Shown: in pieces, positions 47,851-60,016 of the stretch
Numbering within the stretch: the stretch's first letter is position 1
How the letters are laid out: each line of letters starts with the position of its first letter
Assembly (NCBI RefSeq): GCF_037975245.1
Contig: NC_092561.1
Coordinates: 16,993,001 to 17,057,000 of the forward strand
Source: Apostichopus japonicus
Taxonomy: Eukaryota; Echinodermata; Holothuroidea; Aspidochirotida; Stichopodidae
DNA: 64,000 nt
Direction of reading: 5' to 3'
Made by a program: the position numbers and the translations under genes
Notes under the pieces: model-generated
Seen by the model: the letters and a program-made list of their open reading frames with translations, nothing else
Told to the model about the DNA's origin: nothing
The model's database searches: none

Positions 47851-47946
47851 ATACATCGCCTTTACTCTGTTTATATGAACCATGTTTAAGAATTTTGCAA
47901 ATTTATGAGATTTTGAGATCCCACCGGTGGACGCCTCATTGTCAAA

Positions 47947-48258
47947 CAACAACAATAATAATAATAACAATCAGCAGTTATTTGTACGACACCTAAGCAA
48001 CCACAAATGTGGGAGAATCCTGCAAGGGCTTATGAATTACAACTTACTGTACATGTCGGGTGGCTTCCAACTTAACCTTTTAACTCAAATTAGGAATCTT
48101 TTCAAGTTAGAAAGTCATTTCACATGGGAAAACCGTAGATTGCTCTTGGATGAAAACCCAACTCACTATGACCCGGCCGGGGATCGAACCCGGAACCTCC
48201 CGATTGCTAAGCGTCATTGCTTCAAATGCCACTGCCTTTATCCACTCGGCCACAGCAC
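47947..48258 (-). mobile_element. tRNA-derived SINE, copy 2 (near full length)
   Basis: On the minus strand the 5' end reads tgctgTGGCCGAGTGGataaagg, an A box of the class II (Ser/Leu) tRNA type, followed 50 bases on by GGTTCGATCCC, a perfect B box. These are internal RNA polymerase III promoter elements. The body matches the copy at about 9650-9943 and the 3' end is a run of TTA/TTG units (47947-47970). CpGs in the head are intact, so this copy is younger. It could be mistaken for a tRNA gene, but no acceptor stem closes. Confidence 0.9.
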
Positions 48259-49920
48259 AGAATCTTCTTGATAATTTATTGGAAAACATTCTTCTAATTG
48301 TCCCTGTCTGACATTAACTATTGTATTTTTAATAACAACCTTGTGACATGATAAAATGTCAGCATGCACTTGTTGACTTTTGACAAGTAATACACATTAC
48401 ACAGTAAATATTTGCTATTAATACTACTGTATGTATGTACATGAACATTAATATGTATGTACATTACTATAGGTAAACATTCATGAAATGCAAGGCACAA
48501 AAATTCCCTTTTATTGTTTGATGAGATAAAATAGGTTCAATTGAGTGAAGGTAATTGACAGAAATGGACAAAAATCGCGGACTTTCATTGGTTGTCGCAT
48601 TGTGGCTATTATTGTACAGTACTTGCTATAGTTGATTATTTTATCAGTTTTACTAAATTTTTATGAGAAAAAAAATAAACAGATTTTTTCATCAATTTTA
48701 GAGGTCTAGAATTGGGGTAAACATTGCCATTTACTGTCTTTTAATTCATCTCAGTCCTTAAATTTGATCATAATCCCCAAATTAAAGGGTTTGATGGTTT
48801 ATAATATTTAGCTAATGGAAAGCACACTTCAATCCTGCTATGTATAGTATTAATGCATCAGTTTTAGTTTCAACAGCATTCATGTATTTCACGGAAAAGA
48901 ACCATGGGAAAAGATCGGGAAATCCTGTTGGAAAAGGTTTTCCTGTACGTTTGTAGAAGAATTTGACAATTGTTTGGAAAGTGAAACTACTTCCCTTTCA
49001 AATAGATATGGTTCATATAACACTCAAGGATGATAATAAGTTATGTGATAGGCAATCATTTTAATATAACTGAAGTGCTAGAAACAGTTGATAAGTGACT
49101 TCATAACAAGGCTGTAAACTTGTGAAATAGGTCTAGGACACTCCATCAATTACTACTTAAGGTAAATTAATCGTTTTTGAAACGACTACAAGGTTTGTTT
49201 CCTGTATTGATAGTATATACATATACTGTATAAAGTTCGTGGTTGTGTGTGTGTAGTCTCTGTGCAGTCTAAGTGTACCTCCACAGTATTACTACATAGT
49301 GCTCACAGTATCTGTATGTAGTCTCTATATTAGTGGTACATTTACTGTGTGTGAACAACATGTCTAAGTATAGGCTGTCTTCAAGGTTTTAGGAATAAAG
49401 ATGGACCATCTTAATAATAGTGTCTGTGGGCACAATATAAAACTTAAGCCCAAAAATTGCTTGATCTATGCCAACATGGTTTCAAAGTTCTCTCAATGTC
49501 TCAATAACTAATATCATTTGATGGAACACACTTGATGGAACTATTGAACATGACTTCATGCAATAACATAGCATGTTATGCAATGTTATGCATGACTTCA
49601 TGCAATAACATTTTATGAATGATGGTAACATTTTCTTTTTGTTTACCATCTTTCAAATGGATTGCAAATTGTAAAAAAACTCTAAAATGAGCTATATAAT
49701 GACTGTGTATTGCATAGCCACCTGACATGAAATCAGTGTATGGTCGATTAAGAGCCGTTTTCCTTCCCAGCATGCATCTTGCTGCCTAGGGTCTGCTTTA
49801 AGGTACTTCTTTACTGAATGTTCACAAATACTGGAGTGATGCTTCTTTCTGCTTCATTTCTCTCTCTGGGTTTAAAATAAGATGGGGTTAGATGGTGGAG
49901 GAAGGGGGGGGGGGTTGGGA
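48259..49920. other. Intergenic DNA, no feature seen
   Basis: AT-rich. A short direct repeat ('catgacttcatgcaataacat') occurs at about 49550-49612. No gene is supported. Confidence 0.4.
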
Positions 49921-50265
49921 GAAGATGTTAGTATGGAAGGGTGTAAGGTAGGAGGGATGTGAGGATGGAGGGATGTGAGGATGGAGGGATGTGAGGATGG
50001 AGGGATGTGAGGATGGAGGGGAATGAGGATGGAGGGTTGTGAGGATGGAGGGATGAGAGGATGGAGGGGTGTGAGGATGGAGGGGTGTTAGGATAGAGGG
50101 ATGTGAGGATGGAGGGATGAGAGGATGGAGGGATGTGAGGATGGAGGGATGTGAGGATGGAGGGATGTGAGGATGGAGGGGTGTTAGGATGGAGGGGTGT
50201 TAGGATGGAGGGGTGTTAGGATAGAGGGGTGTGAGGTTGGAGGGGTGTGAGGATGTAGAGTGTTA
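49921..50265. repeat. G-rich minisatellite, unit about 16 bp, about 20 copies
   Basis: Unit 'gaggatggagggatgt' with variants 'ggatggaggggtgtta'. The G runs at regular spacing could form G-quadruplexes on this strand. Confidence 0.92.
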
Positions 50266-51058
50266 TGTAAAGTAATATTTATAAGCATGTCTCAGTTAGG
50301 TTGATACTAAAACCAGTCAAGAACATCAACAGTAGTGTATGGAGCAATGCTACAAATCACATACAGTAATGTAGCCTAGCATGTTGCACGGCCAGTTAAA
50401 ATATACAGTTCACTAATGTCAGCTCCGATTGCTACAACAAAAGGGACAAAAAGCCTGAAGCTAAGCTTTTGGCTGCCAACTATGCTAAAAAGGGAACCTG
50501 CACTAAGTATATATTTCACAACCAATCAAGTGTTTAATCACTCTCAAGCCTGTTGTAACCAAACTCAGGTTGGGATATTTTATAGCCTATTAAAATGATC
50601 CATTGGGCACTTCCTACATTCAAGGAACTGTTTGATTCTTGAGGTCAGGAAAAGTACAGTAGTTGTTTCAGCATGTAGTACTTTTAGTACAATTACAGTT
50701 GAATGTAATTTCTTATGGCTAATGATGCCATGCTACAGACTGTGCAATTTCAGCACTCCTACATCCCCCCACCCACCCACCCCCACCCTCTCCCCCCAAA
50801 TGTCCAACCTTGCATCGAAGACAGAACAGTATGGTTGAACAAGCCTTGTAAATATAGACATTTTCATGATGTTTTTACTACATTCAACAGTAAAAAGCCT
50901 GCTAAATACTGCCACTACTGTAATACATTATTAAAAGTTCAAAGTTACTGGTAGGCATACATGTACACTCTAGTTATACTAAGAGTGCAATCAAACAGTA
51001 TGAGCTCTTGAGGGTACTTATGTGTGCAGCACTTACTGTGTACTGCACAACCTTGTAG

Positions 51059-52240
51059 GAGGGAGCTGCTGGTAACCAGAAGTAACCACTGGATATTGTA
51101 CACGTATTATTATGTATGCCTAGTTAGTAGTAGGAAGGAGCTGCTGGTAACCAGAAGTAACCACTGGATATTATACAGGTATTATTATGTATGCCTAGTT
51201 AGTAGTAGGAGGGAGCTGCTGGTAACCAGAAGTAACCACTGGATATTATACAGGTATTATTATGTATGCCTAGTTAGTAGTAGGAGGGAGCTGCTGGTAA
51301 CCAGAAGTAACCACTGGATATTATACAGGTATAATTATGTACATGCCTAATTAGTAGTAGCAGGGAGTTGCTGGTAACCAGAAGTAACCACTGGATATTA
51401 TACAGGTATTATTATGTTTGCCTAGTTAGTAGTAGTAGGGAGCTGCTGGTAACCAGAAGTAACCACTGGATGTTATACAGGTATTATTATGTATGCCTAT
51501 TCAGTGGTAGGAGGTAGCTGCTGATAACCAGAAGTAACCACTGGATATTATACAGTTATTATTATGTATGCCTAGTTAGTAGTAGGAGGGAGCTGCTGGT
51601 AACCAGAAGTAACCACTGGATATTATACAGGTATTATTATGTATGCCTAGTTAGTAGTAGGAGGGAGCTGCTGGTAACCAGAAGTAACCACTGGATATTA
51701 TACAGGTATAATTATGTACATGCCTAATTAGTAGTAGCAGGGAGTTGCTGGTAACCAGAAGTAACCACTGGATATTATACAGGTATTATTATGTTTGCCT
51801 AGTTAGTAGTAGTAGGGAGCTGCTGGTAACCAGAAGTAACCACTGGATGTTATACAGGTATTATTATGTATGCCTATTTAGTGGTAGGAGGTAGCTGCTG
51901 ATAACCACAAGTAACCACTGGATATTATACAGTTATTATTATGTATGCCTAGTTAGTAGTAGGAGGGAGCTGCTGGTAACCAGAAGTAACCACTGGATAT
52001 TATACAGTTATTATTATGTATGCCTAGTTAGTAGTAGGAGGGAGCTGCTGGTAACCAGAAGTAACCACTGGATATTATACAGGTATTATTATGTATGCGT
52101 AGTTAGTAGTAGGAAGGAGCTGCTGGTAACCAGAAGTAACCACTGGATATTCTTATGTAAGCCTAGTTAGTAGTAGGACTAGGAGGGAGCTGCTGGTAAC
52201 CAGAAGTACTGTAGCCACTGGATATTATACAGGTATTATT
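51059..52240. repeat. 75-bp satellite array, about 16 copies, with a five-unit higher-order period
   Basis: Unit 'gggagctgctggtaaccagaagtaaccactggatattatacaggtattattatgtatgcctagttagtagtagga'. Marked variants (cagggagttgctgg, atgtttgcc, tagctgctgataacc) recur in the same order 377-378 bp apart (for example 51364 and 51741), so five units were duplicated as a block. The unit is a multiple of three, so a repetitive frame stays open; I do not regard it as coding. Confidence 0.92.
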
Positions 52241-53099
52241 ATGATGCAGATTAAGGCATCCACACTATATTTTAGTTTTATCACCATGTTTGCATATTCT
52301 ACATTTCTGTACTGTATGTTTTGATGATATTCAAGACAAATACAAGAGGTGGATCTGGATGATAAGATTTTGTCATCCTGTCGTTTGCTTACATTAATGT
52401 AATTTGTACATAGCAGATCTCTTTTTCTGGCCAAAAATGTTATCAAATATCCCCAAACACAGTAAGATTGCAGTCAATGAAGCTAGAATACCATATTAAC
52501 GTGAATATTCATAGTACAGTAAACCAGTTGTGCTGTGTCAAAAGTTAAAAAAAATTCAGTACTTACACAGATTTGATTATTAAAACATGCATATTATTCA
52601 CAAGGGAACTAAATGACAATTGTTGCTTTATTTAATACAGACAGGTCTCTGATAAATTTGTATTAATAACAATCTAGTTCCTTTTTATGAATGTAAAGTA
52701 TTGTCGATCTTGCCATACAAAAAATGCAAGGTAATACTGGTGAAAGCAGTCAATTTATGAAAATATTGAAAACGTCATATTACTCATCGACCTGCATAGC
52801 CGAATGATTTGATTCAAAGAAATGAGGAAGTATTTCAAAAAGCAGATGTTTCCTGTCTGCTGAGCATAGATAGAGGAACTGTAGTATTGTGTTATGTAAT
52901 GCATCAGGACGTACCTAGCACCACCAGCAATCATACATTAACACAGTCTTGATTATTAATACAGAGCCTGCATTCAACATGATTACTTTAAAGCAATATT
53001 TCTTGTCGCCATCAAATTCTCTTTCAAAGAAAGCAACCTATTGTTGTACAGGTAAGTTTGTTTCATTTGCATATAAGAATCTGGGCGGATTGACAAGGT
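52241..53099. other. Spacer between two satellite arrays
   Basis: AT-rich. No supported gene. Confidence 0.4.
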
Positions 53100-55180
53100 A
53101 ATGTGTAATTTACAGTGTAGTGTATAGTTACTGTAGTACCTACCTATACTAAGTACTATGTAATGTACAATGTTTAGTTTGTGTAATATACAGTGCAGTA
53201 TATATGGTTAGTTACTGTAGTACCTATCTACCTATACTAAGGTACTGTGCAATGTACAGTGTTTAGTTTGTGTAATGTACAGTGCAGTATATCTGGTTAG
53301 TTACTGTAGTACCTACCTATACCAAGGTACTGTGCAATGTACAATGTTTAGTTTGTGTATTGTATAGTGCAGTATATATGGTTAGTTACTGTAGTACCTA
53401 CCTATACCAAGGTACTGTGCAATGTACAATGTTTAGTTTGTGTAATGTACAGTGCAGTATATATGGTTAGTTACTGTAGTACCTACCTATACTAAGGTAC
53501 TGTGCAATGTACAATGTTTAGTTTGTGTAATGTACAGTGCAGTATATAGGTTAGTTACTGTAGTACCTACCTATACTAAGGTACTGTGCAATGTACAATG
53601 TTTAGTTTGTGTATTGTACAGTGCAGTATATATGGTTAGTTACTGTAGTACCTATCTATACCAAGGTACTGTGCAATGTACAATGTTTAGTTTGTGTAAT
53701 GTACAGTGCAGTATATAGGTTAGTTACTGTAGTACCTACCTATACCAAGGTACTGTGCAATGTACAATGTTTAGTTTGTGTATTGTACAGTGCAGTATAT
53801 ATGGTTAGTTACTGTAGTACCTACCTATACCAAGGTACTGTGCAATGTACAATGTTTAGTTTGTGTATTGTACAGTGCAGTATGTATGGTTAGTTACTGT
53901 AGTACCTACCTATACTAAGGTACTGTGCAATGTACAATGTTTAGTTTGTGTATTGTATAGTGCAGTATATATGGTTAGTTACTGTAGTACCTACCTATAC
54001 CAAGGTACTGTGCAATGTACAATGTTTAGTTTGTGTATTGTATAGTGCAGTATATATGGTTAGTTACTGTAGTACCTACCTATACTAAGGTACTGTGCAA
54101 TGTACAATGTTTAGTTTGTGTATTGTACAGTGCAGTATATATGGTTAGTTACTGTAGTACCTACCTATACTAAGGTACTGTGCAATGTACAATGTTTAGT
54201 TTGTGTAATGTACAGTGCAGTATATAGGTTAGTTACTGTAGTACCTACCTATACCAAGGTACTGTGCAATGTACAATGTTTAGTTTGTGTATTGTACAGT
54301 GCAGTATATATGGTTAGTTACTGTAGTACCTACCTATACTAAGGTACTGTGCAATGTACAATGTTTAGTTTGTGTAATGTACAGTGCAGTATATAGGTTA
54401 GTTACTGTAGTACCTACCTATACCAAGGTACTGTGCAATGTACAATGTTTAGTTTGTGTATTGTATAGTGCAGTATATATGGTTAGTTACTGTAGTACCT
54501 ACCTATACCAAGGTACTGTGCAATGTACAATGTTTAGTTTGTGTATTGTATAGTGCAGTATATATGGTTAGTTACTGTAGTACCTACCTATACTAAGGTA
54601 CTGTGCAATGTACAATGTTTAGTTTGTGTATTGTACAGTGCAGTATATATGGTTAGTTACTGTAGTACCTATCTATACCAAGGTACTGTGCAATGTACAA
54701 TGTTTAGTTTGTGTAATGTACAGTGCAGTATATAGGTTAGTTACTGTAGTACCTACCTATACCAAGGTACTGTGCAATGTACAATGTTTAGTTTGTGTAT
54801 TGTATAGTGCAGTATATATGGTTAGTTACTGTAGTACCTACCTATACTAAGGTACTGTGCAATGTACAATGTTTAGTTTGTGTATTGTACAGTGCAGTAT
54901 ATATATGGTTAGTTACTGTAGTACCTATCTATACCAAGGTACTGTGCAATGTACAATGTTTAGTTTGTGTAATGTACAGTGCAGTATATAGGTTAGTTAC
55001 TGTAGTACCTACCTATACCAAGGTACTGTGCAATGTACAATGTTTAGTTTGTGTATTGTACAGTGCAGTATATATGGTTAGTTACTGTAGTACCTACCTA
55101 TACTAAGGTACTGTGCAATGTACAATGTTTAGTTTGTGTAATGTACAGTGCAGTATATAGGTTAGTTACTGTAACTCCTA
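53100..55180. repeat. 85-bp satellite array, about 24 copies
   Basis: Unit 'gtactgtgcaatgtacaatgtttagtttgtgtattgtacagtgcagtatatatggttagttactgtagtacctacctataccaag'. Units fall into variant classes (tatatgg/tataggt, attgtac/aatgtac/attgtat), and some class orders repeat every two or three units (about 169 and 254 bp). Because 3 x 85 is divisible by three, open frames recur across the array. They are artefacts. Confidence 0.93.
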
Positions 55181-56580
55181 CGGATACCAAGGAACTGGGT
55201 TTCTGTAAAAGAATTCTAAAAATATTCCCATTCTTAAGACGTAGTATACACAAATTTGTCCTTAGATATATCCATATGTCTGGTTGCCTGTCTGTTAGGC
55301 CATCCAAGGCAACGTTATGTTAAAAGTTGATAATTTTAATAGACAACAGATTGATACGTGATGGACCTGTCTAAGTTGAGAGTTATTGATCCGTACAGTG
55401 ATATGTACACAGTATGGTAACACATCTTAAATTTTCCTGCATGATCATTTTTTTTAAAAGTGGAATTTTGTTGAAAAGTAAAAAACCTGTAACAGTATCA
55501 TTTCATTTCAGATTTTCCACATCTTTTATATTTAACTTGATCTAGTATGTGCTGGAAAAAGGGTAATTACAGTACAACACATTCTCTTTTCATGTTTAAC
55601 ATTCACCAAAACATGACTTGCATTGATCTATAGAAAAATCCTGCAAAGTAAAATGAGTTGGGATATTTCCCAGGAGTGACACAGCCCCTCTAAACTTTGA
55701 CCAATATTTTCAAGTGGGAATATTTCCATGGCTTGTAGGCTTTTTATGCTGAATCATTTGTGTATTCAATATTTCATGCTTTAAACAAAGAACTTCATAA
55801 ACTCTGATACCTTTAAATTTGCCCCATGAAGCTGTACATAATTCCATGCAGGTAAGTCTATAAAGTTGAAGTATATTAGCCGGGCAACTTCAGTCACTTA
55901 AGACACACCATGGAGGTAAAAAACACTCTGTTTTAACCACCATGGACACACTAATTATGTATTCTTACTCCACTGATAGCAGTGCAGGTTTTTGTTTTTT
56001 TAATTCTGTAAACAGAGAAATTTACATATAACCACTTTCTTACCAGGCTCCTGTAAATAGTATTTGAAGAGCAAAAACAGTGTTTTTGAAAGACTTTTAC
56101 AGTTTATCGTGCATACATACGGCTGCATTATATTATAATGGACTGCTGCTAATCTATATGCCTACAGTGTATAGAGTAGTAATAGTGCACTACTGACATA
56201 CATTCACAGCCCATCATGATCATGCTCAAAGTCACAATGAAACACGACTATGGCTACCTAAGCGTGGGTACAAATAGCTATATTGACTTTGTGTGCCCAG
56301 GGTCACTTTATTTAAAGTTAAATGTACCATGTCAATATTTTACTATCTTTGCTACAGTGCTCTATGTACAGAACAGTGTTCAGTGTCATGTTCATGTATG
56401 TAGCAATAGTACAAGTAAGTAATAAAGAAGTTTAGTTAGTTCCCTGATCGACCTCGCGAGAGGTTCTGGGGGATATAATAGATTTTTATCGAAGAAAAGA
56501 TGGGTTTTTTGGGTTTTTTTTTTTGAGGATCAGATAGCAATAGTACAGTTATGACCTGACCCTCTTTTATCTTTTACCAG
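55181..56580. other. Intergenic or intronic DNA upstream of the acidic exon
   Basis: No confident exon. 'acaccATGGAG/gtaaaa' at about 55907 looks like a possible start and donor, but its phase does not match the next exon. Confidence 0.35.
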
Positions 56581-56788
56581 ATCCATCGCTGACAGGACTC
56601 TCATTAACCATGACAGAAATAGGAACAGACCAGTCTGATATCTTAGAAAAGAAGAAGCTCCATCCCACCATGAGAGTCAAATCTTACAGCGAGTCTCACC
56701 TGGAGAATGGAGAGGAGAGTAACAGGGAGGATGAGAACGACAACATCCCAGAGGATGGAGACGATGTGGAAGGAGAGAAAACTGAGAG
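56581..56788 (+). CDS. Coding exon of an unrecognised acidic protein
   Basis: A typical acceptor (atcttttaccag/) precedes it and a donor (gagag/gtagaa) ends it. The frame is open from the acceptor and contains an ATG at 56610. From there it encodes 59 residues, strongly charged: MTEIGTDQSDILEKKK, then MRVKSYSESHLENG, then an Asp/Glu-rich run. The exon ends in phase 2. SYSESH is a plausible phosphorylation patch. The neighbouring exons are not in sight; the next one must lie past the LINE fragment and possibly beyond the window. I do not know the family. Confidence 0.5.
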
Positions 56789-56794
56789 GTAGAA

Positions 56795-57142
56795 ATAATA
56801 ATTAAGAATAATTTACTTTGTAAAGCGTAAAATCCACAAAAGTGCTCTAAAAACGCTATGTAACAGCAAATAAAAAAATATATGACACAAAATATGTAGT
56901 AAAAATGCAGAATATAATACAATATAAATGAGTATGAAAAATAAAAAAGCATGCACGTTTGAGTTTGTTTGAGTATTGCACATGAAAAGAATTGAATACA
57001 CAGTTTATATATTGCAGTAATGCTGTCTAAAAAGGAAGGTTTTCAGCTTTGACTTGAATGTCGTAAGACTAGAAACAGTTCTGAGTTCAGCTGGCAGCTC
57101 ATTCCAGAGGCATGGCCCAGCCACGCAAAACGCTCTGAAATA
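56795..57142 (-). pseudogene. LINE 3' fragment (CR1/L2-like reverse-transcriptase tail plus 3' UTR)
   Basis: On the minus strand, 57138-57016 encodes FCVAGPCLWNELPAELRTVS followed by SLTTFKSKLKTFLF, the signature C-terminus of CR1/L2/jockey-type reverse transcriptases. It is followed by a 3' UTR containing 'gtggattttacgctttacaaagtaaatt' and an ATT-rich tail. It lies just after the acidic exon, in the antisense direction. Confidence 0.8.
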
Positions 57143-57692
57143 AAAGTGAAAGAGGATTTGAGGTTATTTGTTTAGATAAATATAGATAGCAATGTGTGTA
57201 TGGAAGCAGTCATAGCAGAGCAGTGTATCTCATAGTTATGATAATGCTTAGTAACGTTAGTATGCCAGGACACCTTCACCTAAACTCCCAATACAGCACT
57301 ATGTTATTAGTGTGCATACAGAACTGTTAAATGTACTGAAGTAGATTGTACACCTTACTGGTCCATCCATGCTTACAGCTTAAAAGTGGGAAACATTACA
57401 GCTGGTGCTACAGTATATATATATATCAAACTTACAGTATAAGCCCAATTTATAATACTGCTGTAAAAGCATAACTACAGTACAGTATATAGGAGAAATT
57501 CAACTCTCTCTGAGTTGTGAATACAGTTCTAAGTATCTAACAAATTATGCCATGTGGTACCTTGGGCAATTTCTGTTTATAGATACACACCTACACTCTA
57601 GTTCAATAATAAAATATTTGAGCAGTACTATAGGAGATAACATGCTCAAAATAAAATATTTGCGCAGTACCATAGGAGATAGCATGCTTTAA

Positions 57693-59503
57693 AGACCAAC
57701 TATGGAGACTTTTCGATGAACATAAAATCCCACCACTTTGCATGTATGTAATCCTTAACTCACTCCAATTACATTGCTGTAATTAACTTTACCAATTTCG
57801 GAGGTTAACTACGTGAAAAATGGGAGGAAAAGTCAGCTTTTTAGGAAACGTATTTCAGACATTCCTAAGACATCAGGCGACCATGTGACGTCAACGTTGG
57901 TATAACGCACTCACAACGATACTTTTAGTGTGTAAAGTTGTATACTTGAGCTGCCAAAAACATCAACGATATTACTCCTTTTCCCCCGAAATGCCACAAT
58001 TCTGTGTTGTTATACCTCAGCCAACAAAAGCATCAGCTTTTTTAGCTTTCCGAGTAGAAGAACCGACGTAAAACACCGTAGACTTTGGATCAATTTTGTG
58101 AGATCCACGCGGAAAGATTTTTCAGCACCCTGAGTATCTCATGCCCATGAGTCCACATGCATGACCCTGCCTCTGTGTATGCTGCAAATGTCTCATTCTG
58201 AGAAACTTATATACTTTCGAGAGCTGTGGCGGACATAGCTAATGTTAAATTGACCCTTTCAAGTCGCCTCGTAAACACGCCCTGGCCGTTCTTACATGTA
58301 ACATTATATCACGCATATATGCAGACCTTGTATATAGACCGTGCCTATAGGGTAGCATTGTTAGTACATGTAGTGAGTTACAACTCTCACCGGGTATGTA
58401 AATAGTCATGTTAGGATTTGATCGCATTTATCCATGTCATTTGTCGTATTCCAGTATCATGAGTTTGTGATACATGTGTTATATTGTCCGTTATGTTTGT
58501 TCCGGCATCTGCATGGTCCAAGGAGTGGAATAAAATGGTATTTTATAGCGATTGGACGTTTTATTTCGTTAGTGACTGTCTTGTGATTGTGGGATGTTAC
58601 TGGTCAAGGCCTGTTTCAACTAGACCTAACTCTATGGAATTACACAAAGTCACGGTACTGTAGTATTTCGCCCAGGATTGAACGAGAAGCGTGGATTTGG
58701 ATATTCACTGCTAAATTTGGTTTATTGACAGGATACTTTTTCTGTGTTTGTACTTTTGGACATTAAAACGAGTAAGTACTATGTTCAGCTGAAGCTAAAG
58801 TCATGTATATACTACACTGGTTGATTCGGGCCAGCGTCTTTTCGTAGTTGTTCGATTATGTTTAGTGCTTTTTAGGGTAATTCGGTGGCAGTAACGTGAA
58901 CCATTTTCCCGTCACATATCATGCATGAGACATCTTTTAGGTCTATTCTTCTGTTCAGTTTGCGGTATCTTGCGATCAAATTGTATTACGGAATCGGCAA
59001 GCTGCTTGCATGTTCTACAGTATATTGTACCGTACGTACCTATTGACGCTCCGCTATGTAAACGATGCCTCCATTTGAGTGGAAATTTTGCTGATAAAAT
59101 AACCCATACTACTAAATTTTCTGCTTACAATTGTCTTAAAACTAGTTGTTTACCTTCATTCGTTCTTGTTTTAAGCTAACAGCTTTTCAAACGCTCGAAA
59201 TTGGAAGTCAAATAAATTGTTCGCTATCTGTGTATAAACAGTGCCTAGTTTAGCGTTTGATTTTCGCGGTATACCAATTATGACATCACACGGTGACCAG
59301 AGGCTCCTTTGGGTCAATCTCTGTTTTTAGACATTCCAGAGGTTCATGTTACGTGACTACAGTACCCAAAATGTCCATTTTCGTGGTCGTTTTTTGATGG
59401 GTCATAGTAGGAAGATTATTTTTTACACATGTTGATTATGGGTATGTAAACTCCCAAATTAATGGAAAATCCCCCCCAAAACGTTTGTCTCCATAGTTGG
59501 TCT
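57693..59503. mobile_element. TTAA-type DNA transposon relic, 1.8 kb (Kolobok-like)
   Basis: Its ends AGACCAACTATGGAGAC and GTCTCCATAGTTGGTCT form a perfect 17-base inverted repeat, flanked on both sides by TTTAA (57688-57692 and 59504-59508). TTAA targets with such ends fit the Kolobok superfamily. At 57991 a frame starts MPQFCVV and shows a faint likeness to the start of a THAP zinc finger, a domain found in some Kolobok transposases, but a second Cys is missing and stops follow. No full transposase is present. The flanks at 57610-57690 and 59509-59600 share a short 'agcagtactataggagataacatgctc' repeat, so it inserted into a small tandem repeat. Confidence 0.82.
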
Positions 59504-60016
59504 TTTAAGTCACATATTTGAGCAGTACTATAGGAGATATCATGCTCTTAGTCACATAATAAGCAGTACTACGTATAGGAGGTAACATGCTCTAGTAACA
59601 CAGCTCAACACAAAAACACTGGTAATGCAGCAGCTTATTTGCGCAGGGCTGAATACATCCCTTACTATGTACTGTACAGTGCATAGTCACATTATGGAGA
59701 TTTGGTTTTACTCTTTAATAGCGTCTAAAAAGCAAGTGCAGTATTTCTAACCTAGACATTGTCATACTGCAGACAACTGTTGTATTTCCTATGGTTTCTG
59801 TGATGAAATATACCACAGCTAATATAATGACACCATTCTGTTATATTGATAGGAAGTGGTGTTTCCTATTGGTGTATGGTTATCTAGTGGAGTTGGTTAC
59901 AGTGTAGTTTGTAGACTCCAGCCTATTAATTATGGTTCATTTCATTTTTCTGCCCCACAAAGTTAATTCTGTGGGTGTTTTACATGCTGATATATACCAG
60001 TTGATGAACAAGTTGA

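Noticed and set aside
48165-48258. Functional tRNA-Ser/Leu gene
   Set aside because: The A and B boxes are present, but the acceptor stem does not close and the sequence continues into a SINE body shared with another locus.
51024-51350. Frame encoding repeated ELLVTRSNHW peptides
   Set aside because: The 75-bp satellite unit is a multiple of three. No start context, domain or splice evidence.
53282-55323. Series of overlapping plus-strand frames with repeated VTVVPTYTKVLCNVQ-like peptides
   Set aside because: A noncoding 85-bp satellite without stops in some phases. Three units make a multiple of three, so frames recur mechanically.
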